From Gynuella sunshinyii YC6258 (lineage in GTDB: Bacteria > Pseudomonadota > Gammaproteobacteria > Pseudomonadales > Natronospirillaceae): 64,000 bases of DNA. The notes beneath the pieces were generated by a model, which did not search any database, was not told the DNA's origin, and saw only the letters and a list, made by a program, of their open reading frames with translations. Where the stretch lies: contig NZ_CP007142.1 of NCBI RefSeq assembly GCF_000940805.1, positions 1,774,593-1,838,592 on the forward strand, in the 5' to 3' direction. Numbering within the stretch: the stretch's first letter is position 1; every line of letters starts with the position of its first letter. Made by a program: the position numbers and the translations under genes. Of the stretch, positions 36,014 through 44,894 are shown in pieces.

Positions 36014-36502
36014 TTATTTCCGAGTGGCGCGCAGTGTGCCGCTGTTATTACTCACCCGGAAACGGTCATCTTCAAATTCGATAAACTTGTAAACGTATTG
36101 AATCGGATCGGTGCTGACCGTTGTCAGACCGTTGATGCGCTGTTGAATGGAGGTGCTTTCGATGGTCATAACCGATCCTTCCAACACCCATTTTCCGGTG
36201 ATGATCATACGGTCATCGTTATCCCGAGAATCAATCTGGACCTGGCCGTCTTTGAGAATTTCCCAGTTTTGCATCTCGCCACTGGATGCTGCCAGAGTCC
36301 ATTGACCAGGCAGTTTATCAACGTCAATGCTGACCGGCGTAGCCTGATAGCCATCCACTTTAACTTCTTTGGCTTTGCTGCTCAGTGGTGGGCGATCACC
36401 GTACTGAGTGACACCATTGGCATCAACCCAGGTATAAATTTTGTTCTCCGCATAACCCATGCCAGACACAAGCAACATCAAAATAACAAGAGATGAACGC
36501 AT
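36014..36502 (-). CDS. DUF4124-domain secreted protein
   Basis: ATG at 36502 follows TTGGAG and gives the signal peptide MRSSLVILMLLVSGMGYA; the longer frame from 36556 is not needed. The mature protein opens with the DUF4124 signature NKIYTWVDANGVTQYGDRPP (about 21-40), then a separate C-terminal domain (about 70-162, PGQWTLAASSGEMQNWEILK). The domain is common in gammaproteobacterial envelope proteins and its function is unknown. It stands alone. Confidence 0.8.
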   Translation of the reverse strand: MRSSLVILMLLVSGMGYAENKIYTWVDANGVTQYGDRPPLSSKAKEVKVDGYQATPVSIDVDKLPGQWTLAASSGEMQNWEILKDGQVQIDSRDNDDRMIITGKWVLEGSVMTIESTSIQQRINGLTTVSTDPIQYVYKFIEFEDDRFRVSNNSGTLRATRK

Positions 36503-36652
36503 GATGACTCCAATTAGTAACATCCGTGGAATAATATGTTCAGATAAAGATAACACATGCTATCAAAAACACAGAATTCAGTAGTTGGTCACCTGCAAGA
36601 TTGTGACCTAATCGTGTAATATGCCCGCTCGTTTGATGGTTGAGATATCCCC

Positions 36653-39055
36653 TTGGCAAGTAATCCCCGCTTTAACAAAACCCGTAATTCCACGACTAGA
36701 AAACCAGCAAAAAAGGCGTCATCCCGAAGCTCAAAACCTGGTAGACGCAGTACCCCAAAAACCCGTAAGGGAAAAACCGGCAGACGGTTTTCCATCTTTG
36801 GGTTGCTGCTGAAAGTGGTCATTGTCTTGCTGGCATTGCTAATCTGCTGGACGATTTATCTGAATGCCAGAGTGACCACCGGTTTCAAAGGTAAGCTGTT
36901 TGCTGAACCGGCCCGGGTGTTTGCCCGACCACTGGAGTTGTATCAGGGACTGACCATGGCGATGGGGGATCTGGAACAGGAACTGCGGCGGTTGGGATAT
37001 CGCAAGGTAATCAACCCGGTACGCTCCGGTGAATACTCTATTACCGGCCAGACCATGGAAATGGTTACCCGCCAGTTCACGCATTGGGATGGTGTCAATC
37101 CGTCTCAGCATCTTATGCTGGATTTCAATCATGATGGCATCGAACGGGTGGTCAACAATCACGGCGATCCGGCGGTTCTGGCCAGACTGCAACCGCTTCA
37201 GATCGGCAGTATCTACCCCGGTCAGAAAGAAGATCGGATTCTGATTCAGATAAGCGATGTTCCGGATGTCTTTGTCAAAGGACTGATCTCCGTTGAGGAT
37301 CGTAATTATTACCATCACTTTGGCATCTCTCCCACCGGTATACTCAGAGCACTATGGGCTAATGTAAGTTCCGGACATCTTGCCCAGGGAGGCAGTACGC
37401 TGACTCAACAACTGGTCAAAAACTATTTCCTCAGCTCAGAACGCTCACTGTGGCGTAAGGGCAATGAGGCGCTCATGGCGATGTTACTGGAGTGGCACTA
37501 CTCCAAAGACCAGATTCTCGAAGCCTATATGAACGAAGTGTATCTCGCCCAGGATGGTGCCCGGGCGATACATGGTTTTGGCCTCGGAGCGCAGGAATTT
37601 TTCGGGGCGCCGTTGCGGGAACTGCGGTTACATCAAATGGCGCTGTTGATCGGCATGATTAAAGGGCCTGCTGTCTATAACCCGATGACTCATCCTGAGC
37701 GTGCGCTGGAGCGTCGAAATCTGGTGCTGGACATTATGGCCGACCAGGGGGTGGTAACGGCTGATCAGGCTGGCTGGGCCAAAAAACAGCCGTTGGATAT
37801 TCGTTCCGGACGTCAGCGTATCCGCTATCCTGCGTTTCTGGATATGGTCCGTCGTCAACTACAGAGTCTTTATCGCCCGGAGGATCTCACCAGTGAGGGA
37901 TTGAAAATATATACCTCCCTTGATCCACGTATTCAGAGCCGGGCCGAAGAGGTCTTTATCGATCAGCTACAACAGCTGGAAAAAAACTATAAGCTTGATA
38001 ACGATTTTCTGCAGGGAGCGCTTGTCATCACTCAGCCGGAGTCAGGAGAAGTGCTGGCAATGGTCGGTGGGCGCAGGGTACGTTTTGATGGTTATAACCG
38101 GGCTCTGGACAGCCGTCGTCCGGTTGGTTCACTGCTGAAACCAGTGGTTTATCTGACTGCGTTAGAGAATGGCTATACCCTGGCCACCCCCATCGATGAC
38201 AATACTTTGGTGGTTTCAGGTAAGGATGGATCCGAGTGGCAGCCAACCAATTTTGATCGTCGCAGTCATGGTCAGCCGCTGTTGTTGCAGGCACTGAGTC
38301 ACTCCTACAACCAGGCGACCGCTCGGCTGGGCATGCAGGTCGGACTCGGAAAATTCATGGCCAATCTGCACGATCTTGGTTTTGAACGGGAAGTTGATGC
38401 CTATCCGGCCACATTACTGGGGGCACAGGGGATGAGTCCGCTGGAGGTTGCTAATTTGTATGGCACATTTGCAGCTAACGGCTTCCGCACTCCGGTCAAG
38501 TCCATACGTGCTGTCACCACATCTGATGACAGCGTACTGGAAACATTCGATTTCAGTTTTAAACAGGTGGTGGATCCTGTGGATATGGAGCTGCTGCAGT
38601 TTGCGTTGCAGGACGTCATGCGTGACGGAACCGGCAAGTATGCTTATCGCCGGCTGGATCCAGAACTGAACCTTGCCGGCAAGACCGGCACCACCAACGA
38701 TCAGCGCGACAGCTGGTTTGCCGGTTATACTTCTGATTATCTGGCGGTGGTCTGGATCGGTAATGATGATAACAAAATGACGCCGTTAACCGGATCGACT
38801 GGTGCTTTGCGGATCTGGACTGAAGTGATGAACGCGATAAAGCCGCAGGCTTATCTGAGTCGTGAGCCGGCGGGTATCGAATGGCAGTGGGTCAATGCCA
38901 AAGACGGGCATCGTACCTCCAAAAATTGTCCGGATGCCATTCAGATTCCATTCCGGGAAGGTACCGCTCCGCAAGCCAAAGATGGTTGCGCCGGGCAGGT
39001 TACCAAGCCGGTTCAGAACTGGTTTAAACGCTGGTTTGGCGGTAAAAAGAACTGA
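36653..39055 (+). CDS. mrcB: Penicillin-binding protein 1b (bifunctional class A PBP)
   Basis: Peptidoglycan glycosyltransferase/transpeptidase of 800 residues with a basic cytoplasmic N-terminus and one TM helix (about 47-70). A UB2H-like domain follows (about 95-185), which is where LpoB docks in E. coli. GT51 motifs are EDRNYYHHFGISPTG and GGSTLTQQLVKN. Transpeptidase motifs are S493-LL-K496, SYN and KTGTT. The start is TTG at 36653, since no better ATG lies in frame nearby. An LpoB-like gene occurs at 22287. Confidence 0.93.
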   Translation: MASNPRFNKTRNSTTRKPAKKASSRSSKPGRRSTPKTRKGKTGRRFSIFGLLLKVVIVLLALLICWTIYLNARVTTGFKGKLFAEPARVFARPLELYQGLTMAMGDLEQELRRLGYRKVINPVRSGEYSITGQTMEMVTRQFTHWDGVNPSQHLMLDFNHDGIERVVNNHGDPAVLARLQPLQIGSIYPGQKEDRILIQISDVPDVFVKGLISVEDRNYYHHFGISPTGILRALWANVSSGHLAQGGSTLTQQLVKNYFLSSERSLWRKGNEALMAMLLEWHYSKDQILEAYMNEVYLAQDGARAIHGFGLGAQEFFGAPLRELRLHQMALLIGMIKGPAVYNPMTHPERALERRNLVLDIMADQGVVTADQAGWAKKQPLDIRSGRQRIRYPAFLDMVRRQLQSLYRPEDLTSEGLKIYTSLDPRIQSRAEEVFIDQLQQLEKNYKLDNDFLQGALVITQPESGEVLAMVGGRRVRFDGYNRALDSRRPVGSLLKPVVYLTALENGYTLATPIDDNTLVVSGKDGSEWQPTNFDRRSHGQPLLLQALSHSYNQATARLGMQVGLGKFMANLHDLGFEREVDAYPATLLGAQGMSPLEVANLYGTFAANGFRTPVKSIRAVTTSDDSVLETFDFSFKQVVDPVDMELLQFALQDVMRDGTGKYAYRRLDPELNLAGKTGTTNDQRDSWFAGYTSDYLAVVWIGNDDNKMTPLTGSTGALRIWTEVMNAIKPQAYLSREPAGIEWQWVNAKDGHRTSKNCPDAIQIPFREGTAPQAKDGCAGQVTKPVQNWFKRWFGGKKN

Positions 39056-39096
39056 TAGTTCAGATAGCCGTTAAACATTAGAGTCCATCAACAGAC

Positions 39097-39120
39097 ATGA
39101 ACCGCATTAATGCGGTTCAT
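39097..39120. terminator. Perfect palindrome, probable bidirectional terminator
   Basis: A 24-bp perfect inverted repeat (12-bp arms, ATGAACCGCATT and its complement) lies between convergent mrcB and the aldo/keto reductase gene. It has no spacer between the arms and only short T-runs. Confidence 0.55.
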
Positions 39121-39183
39121 AATGAGCTGTTGTCACAAAAGAGCTAAAGTTCATTTTTTGTTGCGATAGCCGGCTGACAACGG

Positions 39184-40194
39184 TCAGGCGAGAATGGCGT
39201 CAATCTTTGCTAACTCTGCTTCACTGAACAAAAGGTTGTCCAACGCACCCACGCTGTCCTCGATCTGACTGAGGCGACTGGCACCGATAATCGCGCTGGT
39301 GACCACCTCGTCGCGTAATACCCAGGCCAGGGCCAGTTGTGCCAGACTTTGGTTCCGGCTGCTGGCGATTTCGTTCAGTTGTCTCACTCTATCCAGCTGG
39401 CTGGCCGCTACGTCCTGTTCTGACAGATAGATCTGTTCTTTCCGGGCGGCCCTTGAGTTCTGTGGCACGCCTTGCAGATACTTATCTGTCAGCAGTCCCT
39501 GAGCCAGTGGTGAGAACACAATCGAGCCCACCTTGTGGGTGCGCAAAGTGTTGGTCAGGCCGTTCTCGATATGACGATCAAACAGGTTGTAGCGGGGCTG
39601 GTGAATCAGCAGTGGTGTACCAAGGTCATTCAAAATGGCAATGGCCTGCTCGGTCTGTTCGGGTGAGTAATTGGAAATCCCCACATACAATGCTTTGCCC
39701 GAGCGAACGATAGCATCCAGCGCCCCCATGGTTTCCTCCAGCGGGGTGTCCGGATCGAAGCGATGGCTGTAGAAAATATCAAAATACTCCAGCCCGGTAC
39801 GTTTCAGGCTCTGATCAATACTGGCAATCAGATATTTACGTGAACCGCCTATGCCGTAAGGGCCGGGCCACATATCGTAACCGGCTTTGGAAGAAATGAT
39901 CAGTTCGTCCCGATACGGTTTCAGGTCCTCGGCAAAAATGCGTCCAAAGGTCTGCTCGGCTGAGCCATAAGGCGGACCATAGTTGTTGGCCAGATCAAAA
40001 TGGGTAATACCCAGATCGAACGCCCCACGCAGCATGGCGCGGGCATTTTCCAGTGCGTCCACGGCACCAAAATTCTGCCACAACCCCAGAGATAATGGTG
40101 GAAGTTGCACACCACTGGCACCGCAGCGGCGATAGCCCATGTTGTCGTATCTGGTGCGGGAAGGCTGGTATTGTTTGTCAAAAAGGTTTGTCAC
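39184..40194 (-). CDS. Aldo/keto reductase, YghZ (L-glyceraldehyde 3-phosphate reductase)-like
   Basis: GTG at 40194 follows CAGGAGAAG; the frame open to 40245 is longer than needed. The 336-residue protein is an NADPH-dependent TIM-barrel reductase. It has the family features FDLANNYGPPYGSAEQTFG (catalytic Asp/Tyr), LIISSKAGYDMWPGPYGIGG (catalytic Lys), FYSHRFDPDTPLEE (His) and SPLAQGLLTDKYL. YghZ-type enzymes reduce aldehydes such as L-glyceraldehyde 3-phosphate or methylglyoxal. It stands alone between mrcB and the capsule genes. Confidence 0.9.
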   Translation of the reverse strand: MTNLFDKQYQPSRTRYDNMGYRRCGASGVQLPPLSLGLWQNFGAVDALENARAMLRGAFDLGITHFDLANNYGPPYGSAEQTFGRIFAEDLKPYRDELIISSKAGYDMWPGPYGIGGSRKYLIASIDQSLKRTGLEYFDIFYSHRFDPDTPLEETMGALDAIVRSGKALYVGISNYSPEQTEQAIAILNDLGTPLLIHQPRYNLFDRHIENGLTNTLRTHKVGSIVFSPLAQGLLTDKYLQGVPQNSRAARKEQIYLSEQDVAASQLDRVRQLNEIASSRNQSLAQLALAWVLRDEVVTSAIIGASRLSQIEDSVGALDNLLFSEAELAKIDAILA

Positions 40195-40266
40195 AGTCGT
40201 ACTTCTCCTGTCAGGTCTGTGCCCGGTCCGGCAGCTAATCAGCAACCGGATCGTGGCGGACGATCT

Positions 40267-41496
40267 TTAAGGGCGGGTTTTGGGTGAGTTTGGGAAAATA
40301 ACTCCGGAATGGAACCCGGCATTTTTGATCTTCTTATAAAAACTGCCATTAAGCTGGGTTCGGGTAATCACATAGTTTCGGACATTTTTATACAGCAGCT
40401 TATCCAGGTGAATATTCTCTGTCTGTTGCCAGAAATCATCCAGTGAGCCCTGGTACGTCAGCCCCTCCATGTTATAAAAAGCCCGGCCGCAGGTCTTGGT
40501 GGGTGTGCCATGATAAAGCGCCGAAAACCCTACCGTACTGTTGACCACTACTACCCCACGGGCGTGATCAAGTAATGTGGGCAGATGTTGATCATGGATG
40601 TAGCGAACCCGGTCAGAGACTCCGGCGCGGTCAGCCAGCCGTTTGATCAGGGTCCGGTAGTTACAGTAACCGCGATCCATCGGGTGATGTTTGAAGACCA
40701 ACAGAGTATCGGCGGGTGCATGAGCGGCGAACGAGTTCAGTGTCTGCTTGATAAAATGCCGAATATTGATGCAATCCGCGTGAACCGTGATCTGGGAATC
40801 GTTAAACACCTGCAAAGGCACCAGGAAAAAGTGATTGCTCCAGTTTTGCACCAGATCGTCCTGCTGACCGCGTTCAAGCCATTTGTACTTCAGTTTGCGC
40901 CAGGCGGAGCGAAGCCAGGGCAATGCCTCCAGGATCGTCAACGGGCGATGATGCTTGTAGTGAATAAACCACGGGGCACCAAAGCTGCCAATGGTAAAGT
41001 AACAGAAGCCGTACCAGACCATCAGATTGTAGGTTTTAGGAATGGGATGGGTTTGTGCGACCGGTGCCGTCACTTTTTTAAACAGCTCAGGATGTCTGGG
41101 AATTTTTGAATGACCGTTAACGCCAGAACGTTCCAGTGTGATGTAGTCGGGCCGAATGTAGCCTTCTTCGAATACGCCGACATCCAGTTCCAGTTTGGTG
41201 GCAATTGCATGAGCGGCACGATGGATTGGGCGGCAGTCTCCAAAGAGCAACACCGTATCTATTTTCAGTCGTAGCACAAGATCTTCAAACCACAGTGGCC
41301 AGTCGTCCATGGTGCCGCGATAGTTCAGAGCATCCGTGGGATAAAATAGCCAGTCTCCGGCATTGAAATTGATCTTGAATACTTTTGCGCCGACAGCTTT
41401 TAAATCTTTTGCAAGAAGACGGAAAAAAGGTCCAATCGGTCCCTGCAGCAACAGAACTCTCTTACCGGAAAAACTCTGAATTCCCGGTGATATCAT
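40267..41496 (-). CDS. kpsS: Capsule polysaccharide Kdo-transferase, KpsS-like
   Basis: 409 residues. KpsS adds the first beta-Kdo to the phosphatidylglycerol acceptor in group 2 capsules. Family features are VLLLQGPIGPFFRLLAKDLK at the N-terminus, GVFEEGYIRPDYITLERSGVN, and FKHHPMDRGYCNYRTLIKRL. It overlaps the kpsC stop by four bases (ATGA), so the two are translationally coupled and belong to one operon with kdsD/kpsF. Confidence 0.9.
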   Translation of the reverse strand: MISPGIQSFSGKRVLLLQGPIGPFFRLLAKDLKAVGAKVFKINFNAGDWLFYPTDALNYRGTMDDWPLWFEDLVLRLKIDTVLLFGDCRPIHRAAHAIATKLELDVGVFEEGYIRPDYITLERSGVNGHSKIPRHPELFKKVTAPVAQTHPIPKTYNLMVWYGFCYFTIGSFGAPWFIHYKHHRPLTILEALPWLRSAWRKLKYKWLERGQQDDLVQNWSNHFFLVPLQVFNDSQITVHADCINIRHFIKQTLNSFAAHAPADTLLVFKHHPMDRGYCNYRTLIKRLADRAGVSDRVRYIHDQHLPTLLDHARGVVVVNSTVGFSALYHGTPTKTCGRAFYNMEGLTYQGSLDDFWQQTENIHLDKLLYKNVRNYVITRTQLNGSFYKKIKNAGFHSGVIFPNSPKTRP

Positions 41497-43541
41497 ACTT
41501 TCGCTGTCCAGGCGCTGATCAGTACGCGGAGTTTCCGGCCTTGGCGTCGTAGGTAGCCGCGTTGTAATGTTTGCAATCTCCCGTTGTGCTCCAGTGCGGA
41601 GCGCTGTTCCACAATTTCTCTTAAAACCGATTCACAACTGGTGTAGCCGTTCAGCGACCAGTCCCAGTAAATCGGATAGCGTAATAGTGAGCCTGCTACC
41701 AGTTCATCCAAAGACAGTTTTCGCTGTCTGCGGGTAAAGGCAATTCCGTCACTTTCTTTATCAACCGTCAATCCCCAGCCAGCATAAAAAGGCTGACCAT
41801 ATACTACGACTTTCTTGTTGCGCAAGAGCGCATCGAATCCCGTTAACGATGTCATGGTATGTACTTCATGACAGGCGTCCAGACAACTTACAACGGATGA
41901 TTCAGTTTCAATATGATCTGCCCATTGAGCTGCCGCTGACATGGCCAAGCGGCCACGCCGATTCAGTGACATCACATCCGGATGCGGTTTATAGACAATA
42001 AATGCATCAGGATCAGCAGATCGGGCTGCCTTCAATAAATCCAGATTGGTCTTTACAGTTGTGCATCCATAAAGAATAGATGCATCTGTTTCGACCTGCC
42101 CGGGTACCAGTAATATTTTTTTACCCTGACTGTTCCAGTTGACCGGTTTCCGACTCTCAACATTGTATTTGCTGATGCCATGATTGACGATGAAGGCACG
42201 CACATTTTGTGCCCGTAACAGTTCTTTGTCATCGAAACGACTATGGCTCAATATGGTTTCAAGGGATGATGGGTAGCGCGGGTCAAAGTACACACCCTGT
42301 TCATCGAATACCAAAGACATCGGTCGGATCAGGTCAGACCCTAAACCGACTGAACGAATAAAACCATCCTCAATACGCAAGACTCTGGCGCCCGCGGCTT
42401 GGGACAGCTGCTGCAAACCTTCCGGTTCATTCTGTCCCCAGGTCAGCAGACAGTCATCCGGCCGCAGCTGCAGTTTCGCCGCTTTGCTGCAGGTATCGGC
42501 AAACAATATCTTTTCCGGATAAAGTGATAACAGCGGTTTCAGGTTGTGAGCCCGCCAGCGGCGCCAGCCAATGACAATCATCCGTCCGGAATATTGGCTC
42601 GCCATTTGTCGCTGATGCTGTAGCCAGCGGATGACATCAAGAATCTGTCCGGGTTGGTGAGTATAAGGGTCAAGATAACGGCAGTAATGCAGATACGCCG
42701 CGCTGAACAATTCATCGATGGAGCGCTGTCGTACTCTGCGTGGACAATGCTGGCGATCATCGGTAACCCCCCAGCCGGCATACCAGGGGAGCCCAAAACA
42801 ACTCACGGGTTTGTTCAACAGCAATGCTTCAAATCCCATGGTTGAGCTGACTACATACACTTTATCTGCCTGTTCAATCAGGCTCATGGGATTCACTGAC
42901 CCGGTTATTTTGATGATTTTGTCGGTGTCTGCGATATCGGTTAAATAACCGGCTTTCTGCCCGGATGAAACTTCCGGATGAGTTTTTATATAAATCGTTG
43001 CATCCGGGTTTTCTGTGATAGCAGCCGTCAGCATGGTCTGGAAGGTGCGGGCATCCGCATTGGCCAGAGTCACGCCCATATCACCCCAGGTCTGATCGAC
43101 CACCAGTATGGCTGGTTGTTTTAGTTTCAGCTGGGTAACGGGGGCATGATTGTACTTACTGAGTTTTAGGCGGCATATTTCCGTTTTAATGTCGAGGCTG
43201 TCTGAAGTCAGTAGTGGACGATCAGAGTTCAACAGCTTTTCCAGATCGGAAGAAGTGTTGGCATCGTAATAAATACCGCTGTGATCGATAACCAGCGATA
43301 GCGGTGGAAAATGGCTGCCGGTACCAAACGAACGCAACAGTCCGTCTTCCAGGGCAATGAACGGTACATTGAGGCGTTTTGCCGTGGCGCGCGAACGCCG
43401 TGTGGAAGGACGTTGTCCCCAGCCAATAATTGCCCGCACTGTCGACGAACGTTGCCAACGTCTGATACGGATAATCCCTTCACCCAGAAAACGGCTCAGG
43501 AATGGTATGTTTGCAATGCCTCTGGAAGTCAGTCCCAGCAT
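41493..43541 (-). CDS. kpsC: Capsule polysaccharide Kdo-transferase, KpsC-like
   Basis: 682 residues, with two tandem copies of the same domain, as in KpsC (beta-2,4 and beta-2,7 Kdo transfer building the capsule linker). The duplication is visible: ALEDGLLRSFGTGSHFPPLS and RIEDGFIRSVGLGSDLIRPM; KTHPEVSSGQKAGY and KPHPDVMSLNRRGR; SCFGLPWYAGWGVTDD and VVYGQPFYAGWGLTVD. It is flanked by kdsD/kpsF (25-base gap) and overlapping kpsS. Confidence 0.92.
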   Translation of the reverse strand: MLGLTSRGIANIPFLSRFLGEGIIRIRRWQRSSTVRAIIGWGQRPSTRRSRATAKRLNVPFIALEDGLLRSFGTGSHFPPLSLVIDHSGIYYDANTSSDLEKLLNSDRPLLTSDSLDIKTEICRLKLSKYNHAPVTQLKLKQPAILVVDQTWGDMGVTLANADARTFQTMLTAAITENPDATIYIKTHPEVSSGQKAGYLTDIADTDKIIKITGSVNPMSLIEQADKVYVVSSTMGFEALLLNKPVSCFGLPWYAGWGVTDDRQHCPRRVRQRSIDELFSAAYLHYCRYLDPYTHQPGQILDVIRWLQHQRQMASQYSGRMIVIGWRRWRAHNLKPLLSLYPEKILFADTCSKAAKLQLRPDDCLLTWGQNEPEGLQQLSQAAGARVLRIEDGFIRSVGLGSDLIRPMSLVFDEQGVYFDPRYPSSLETILSHSRFDDKELLRAQNVRAFIVNHGISKYNVESRKPVNWNSQGKKILLVPGQVETDASILYGCTTVKTNLDLLKAARSADPDAFIVYKPHPDVMSLNRRGRLAMSAAAQWADHIETESSVVSCLDACHEVHTMTSLTGFDALLRNKKVVVYGQPFYAGWGLTVDKESDGIAFTRRQRKLSLDELVAGSLLRYPIYWDWSLNGYTSCESVLREIVEQRSALEHNGRLQTLQRGYLRRQGRKLRVLISAWTAKV

Positions 43542-43566
43542 CGAATGATTTTGTCCGTGCAGCAGA

Positions 43567-44520
43567 TCAGGAATTACTTCGTTGCAGATCGTAAATTTGC
43601 AATATACCGCTCACGGTACCTTCATCATTCACCACGACCAGCGCATTGATTTTGTTCTGGTTCATGTATTCCTCGGCCACGGCAAAGCGTTCATTTTCAT
43701 TGATCGTCTTGGGATTTGATGTCATGACTTCCGAGGCCAGCAGGGCCAGAGGATTATCGTTGAGCTCGAGGGTGCGTCGGACATCGCCATCAGTGATGAT
43801 GCCACGCAAAGATGCTCCATTCATTATCAGCGCGACACCCAGACGCCCTTCTGTCATGACATGTACGACTTCACGGAATGTGGCCTCCGGAGAACAGACC
43901 GGCAGTGATCGACTGTGCATAATATCCTTGACCCGGGTTAACAATCGGCGACCAAGGTTGCCTCCCGGATGAAAACGGGCAAAATCCTCCGGTTGGAAAT
44001 TTTTCAGTGACGAAAGCGTCACTGCCAGAGCATCACCCATAACCAGGGTGGCTGTTGTGGAGGAGGTGGGGGCAAGGTTGTTACTACAGGCTTCACGATC
44101 AACGGAAATATCCAGCACGGTATCGGCGTGTCTGGCCAGGGTAGAGTCCGGATTACCGGTCATGGCTATAACCGCATTTTGCTGATATTCCAGAAATGAC
44201 AGCAGACGAATCACTTCTTCGGTCTCGCCACTGTTGGAAATTAACAGCGCAACATCCATGGGACGGATCATTCCCAGATCGCCATGAAACGCTTCGCCAG
44301 GATGCACAAAGAAAGAGGGCGTTCCGGTAGATGCAAGTGTCGCTGCAATCTTATGTCCGACAATGCCTGACTTGCCCATTCCCACTACAACAACCCGCCC
44401 TCGTGACTGCTGAACAATTTCGACTGCTTTTTCGAAGCGCTGATCCAGACGTTTATTCATACTGGTCAATGCGTCGATTTCGGTACTGATGACGTTACGT
44501 GCAGTCTCCAGAATGTCCAT
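43567..44520 (-). CDS. kpsF: D-arabinose 5-phosphate isomerase (KpsF/KdsD)
   Basis: Makes arabinose 5-phosphate, the precursor of Kdo. 317 residues with a SIS domain (about 35-170, GRVVVVGMGKSGIVGHKIAA, HPGEAFHGDLGMI, NSGETEEVIRLL) and two CBS domains (about 205-317). Its position first in a kpsF-kpsC-kpsS row points to a capsule role, but it could equally be the housekeeping kdsD; the sequence alone does not separate the two. Confidence 0.88.
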   Translation of the reverse strand: MDILETARNVISTEIDALTSMNKRLDQRFEKAVEIVQQSRGRVVVVGMGKSGIVGHKIAATLASTGTPSFFVHPGEAFHGDLGMIRPMDVALLISNSGETEEVIRLLSFLEYQQNAVIAMTGNPDSTLARHADTVLDISVDREACSNNLAPTSSTTATLVMGDALAVTLSSLKNFQPEDFARFHPGGNLGRRLLTRVKDIMHSRSLPVCSPEATFREVVHVMTEGRLGVALIMNGASLRGIITDGDVRRTLELNDNPLALLASEVMTSNPKTINENERFAVAEEYMNQNKINALVVVNDEGTVSGILQIYDLQRSNS

Positions 44521-44554
44521 AGAAGTTCCTGTGCCGATAATAGAAAAAATTGGC

Positions 44555-44719
44555 GTGAATGATTCCGTTAAACGACTTCGGGATCAAGTGTTCTCTTATA
44601 TAATCTCAGGGGTTGTTGTTTTTTTGTTCAGTGGCTGTGCGAATGACAGCCATTTGCAGAAGATGAGTGATGGATATCTGCTGTACGGGACGTTCACACA
44701 GATGATTTCAATCAAGTGA
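44555..44719 (+). CDS. Possible small lipoprotein
   Basis: A GTG-initiated frame of 54 residues starts MNDSVKRLRDQVFSYIISGV, followed by a hydrophobic stretch ending in VFLFSGC, then a 20-residue tail. This resembles a lipoprotein signal peptide; Phe at -3 is unusual but the lipoprotein at 18585 also has it. The ribosome-binding site is weak. It is divergent from the capsule operon. There is no homology I can recognise, so the call is tentative. Confidence 0.33.
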   Translation: MNDSVKRLRDQVFSYIISGVVVFLFSGCANDSHLQKMSDGYLLYGTFTQMISIK

Positions 44720-44894
44720 TAATGAGTGAGAAAGTCTCTCAGCATCGAACTGATTTTTTCCTGCGGACCGCCGGATCATGGCTGAGCCGGTTAACATTTT
44801 TATGGCCAGAGATAAGTATGGCAAATAATCGGTTACGATAGTTGCTGTATTAAATATGTCTGGCCGGGCCAGAAACCATGCTGAGCTGGCCAAG
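44720..44894. other. Intergenic region with a hairpin downstream of garD
   Basis: Between the possible small lipoprotein and the garD stop I see only the palindrome TCTGGCC-G-GGCCAGA (44859-44873). It lies 22 bases beyond the minus-strand garD stop and may terminate that operon. Nothing else is supported. Confidence 0.45.
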
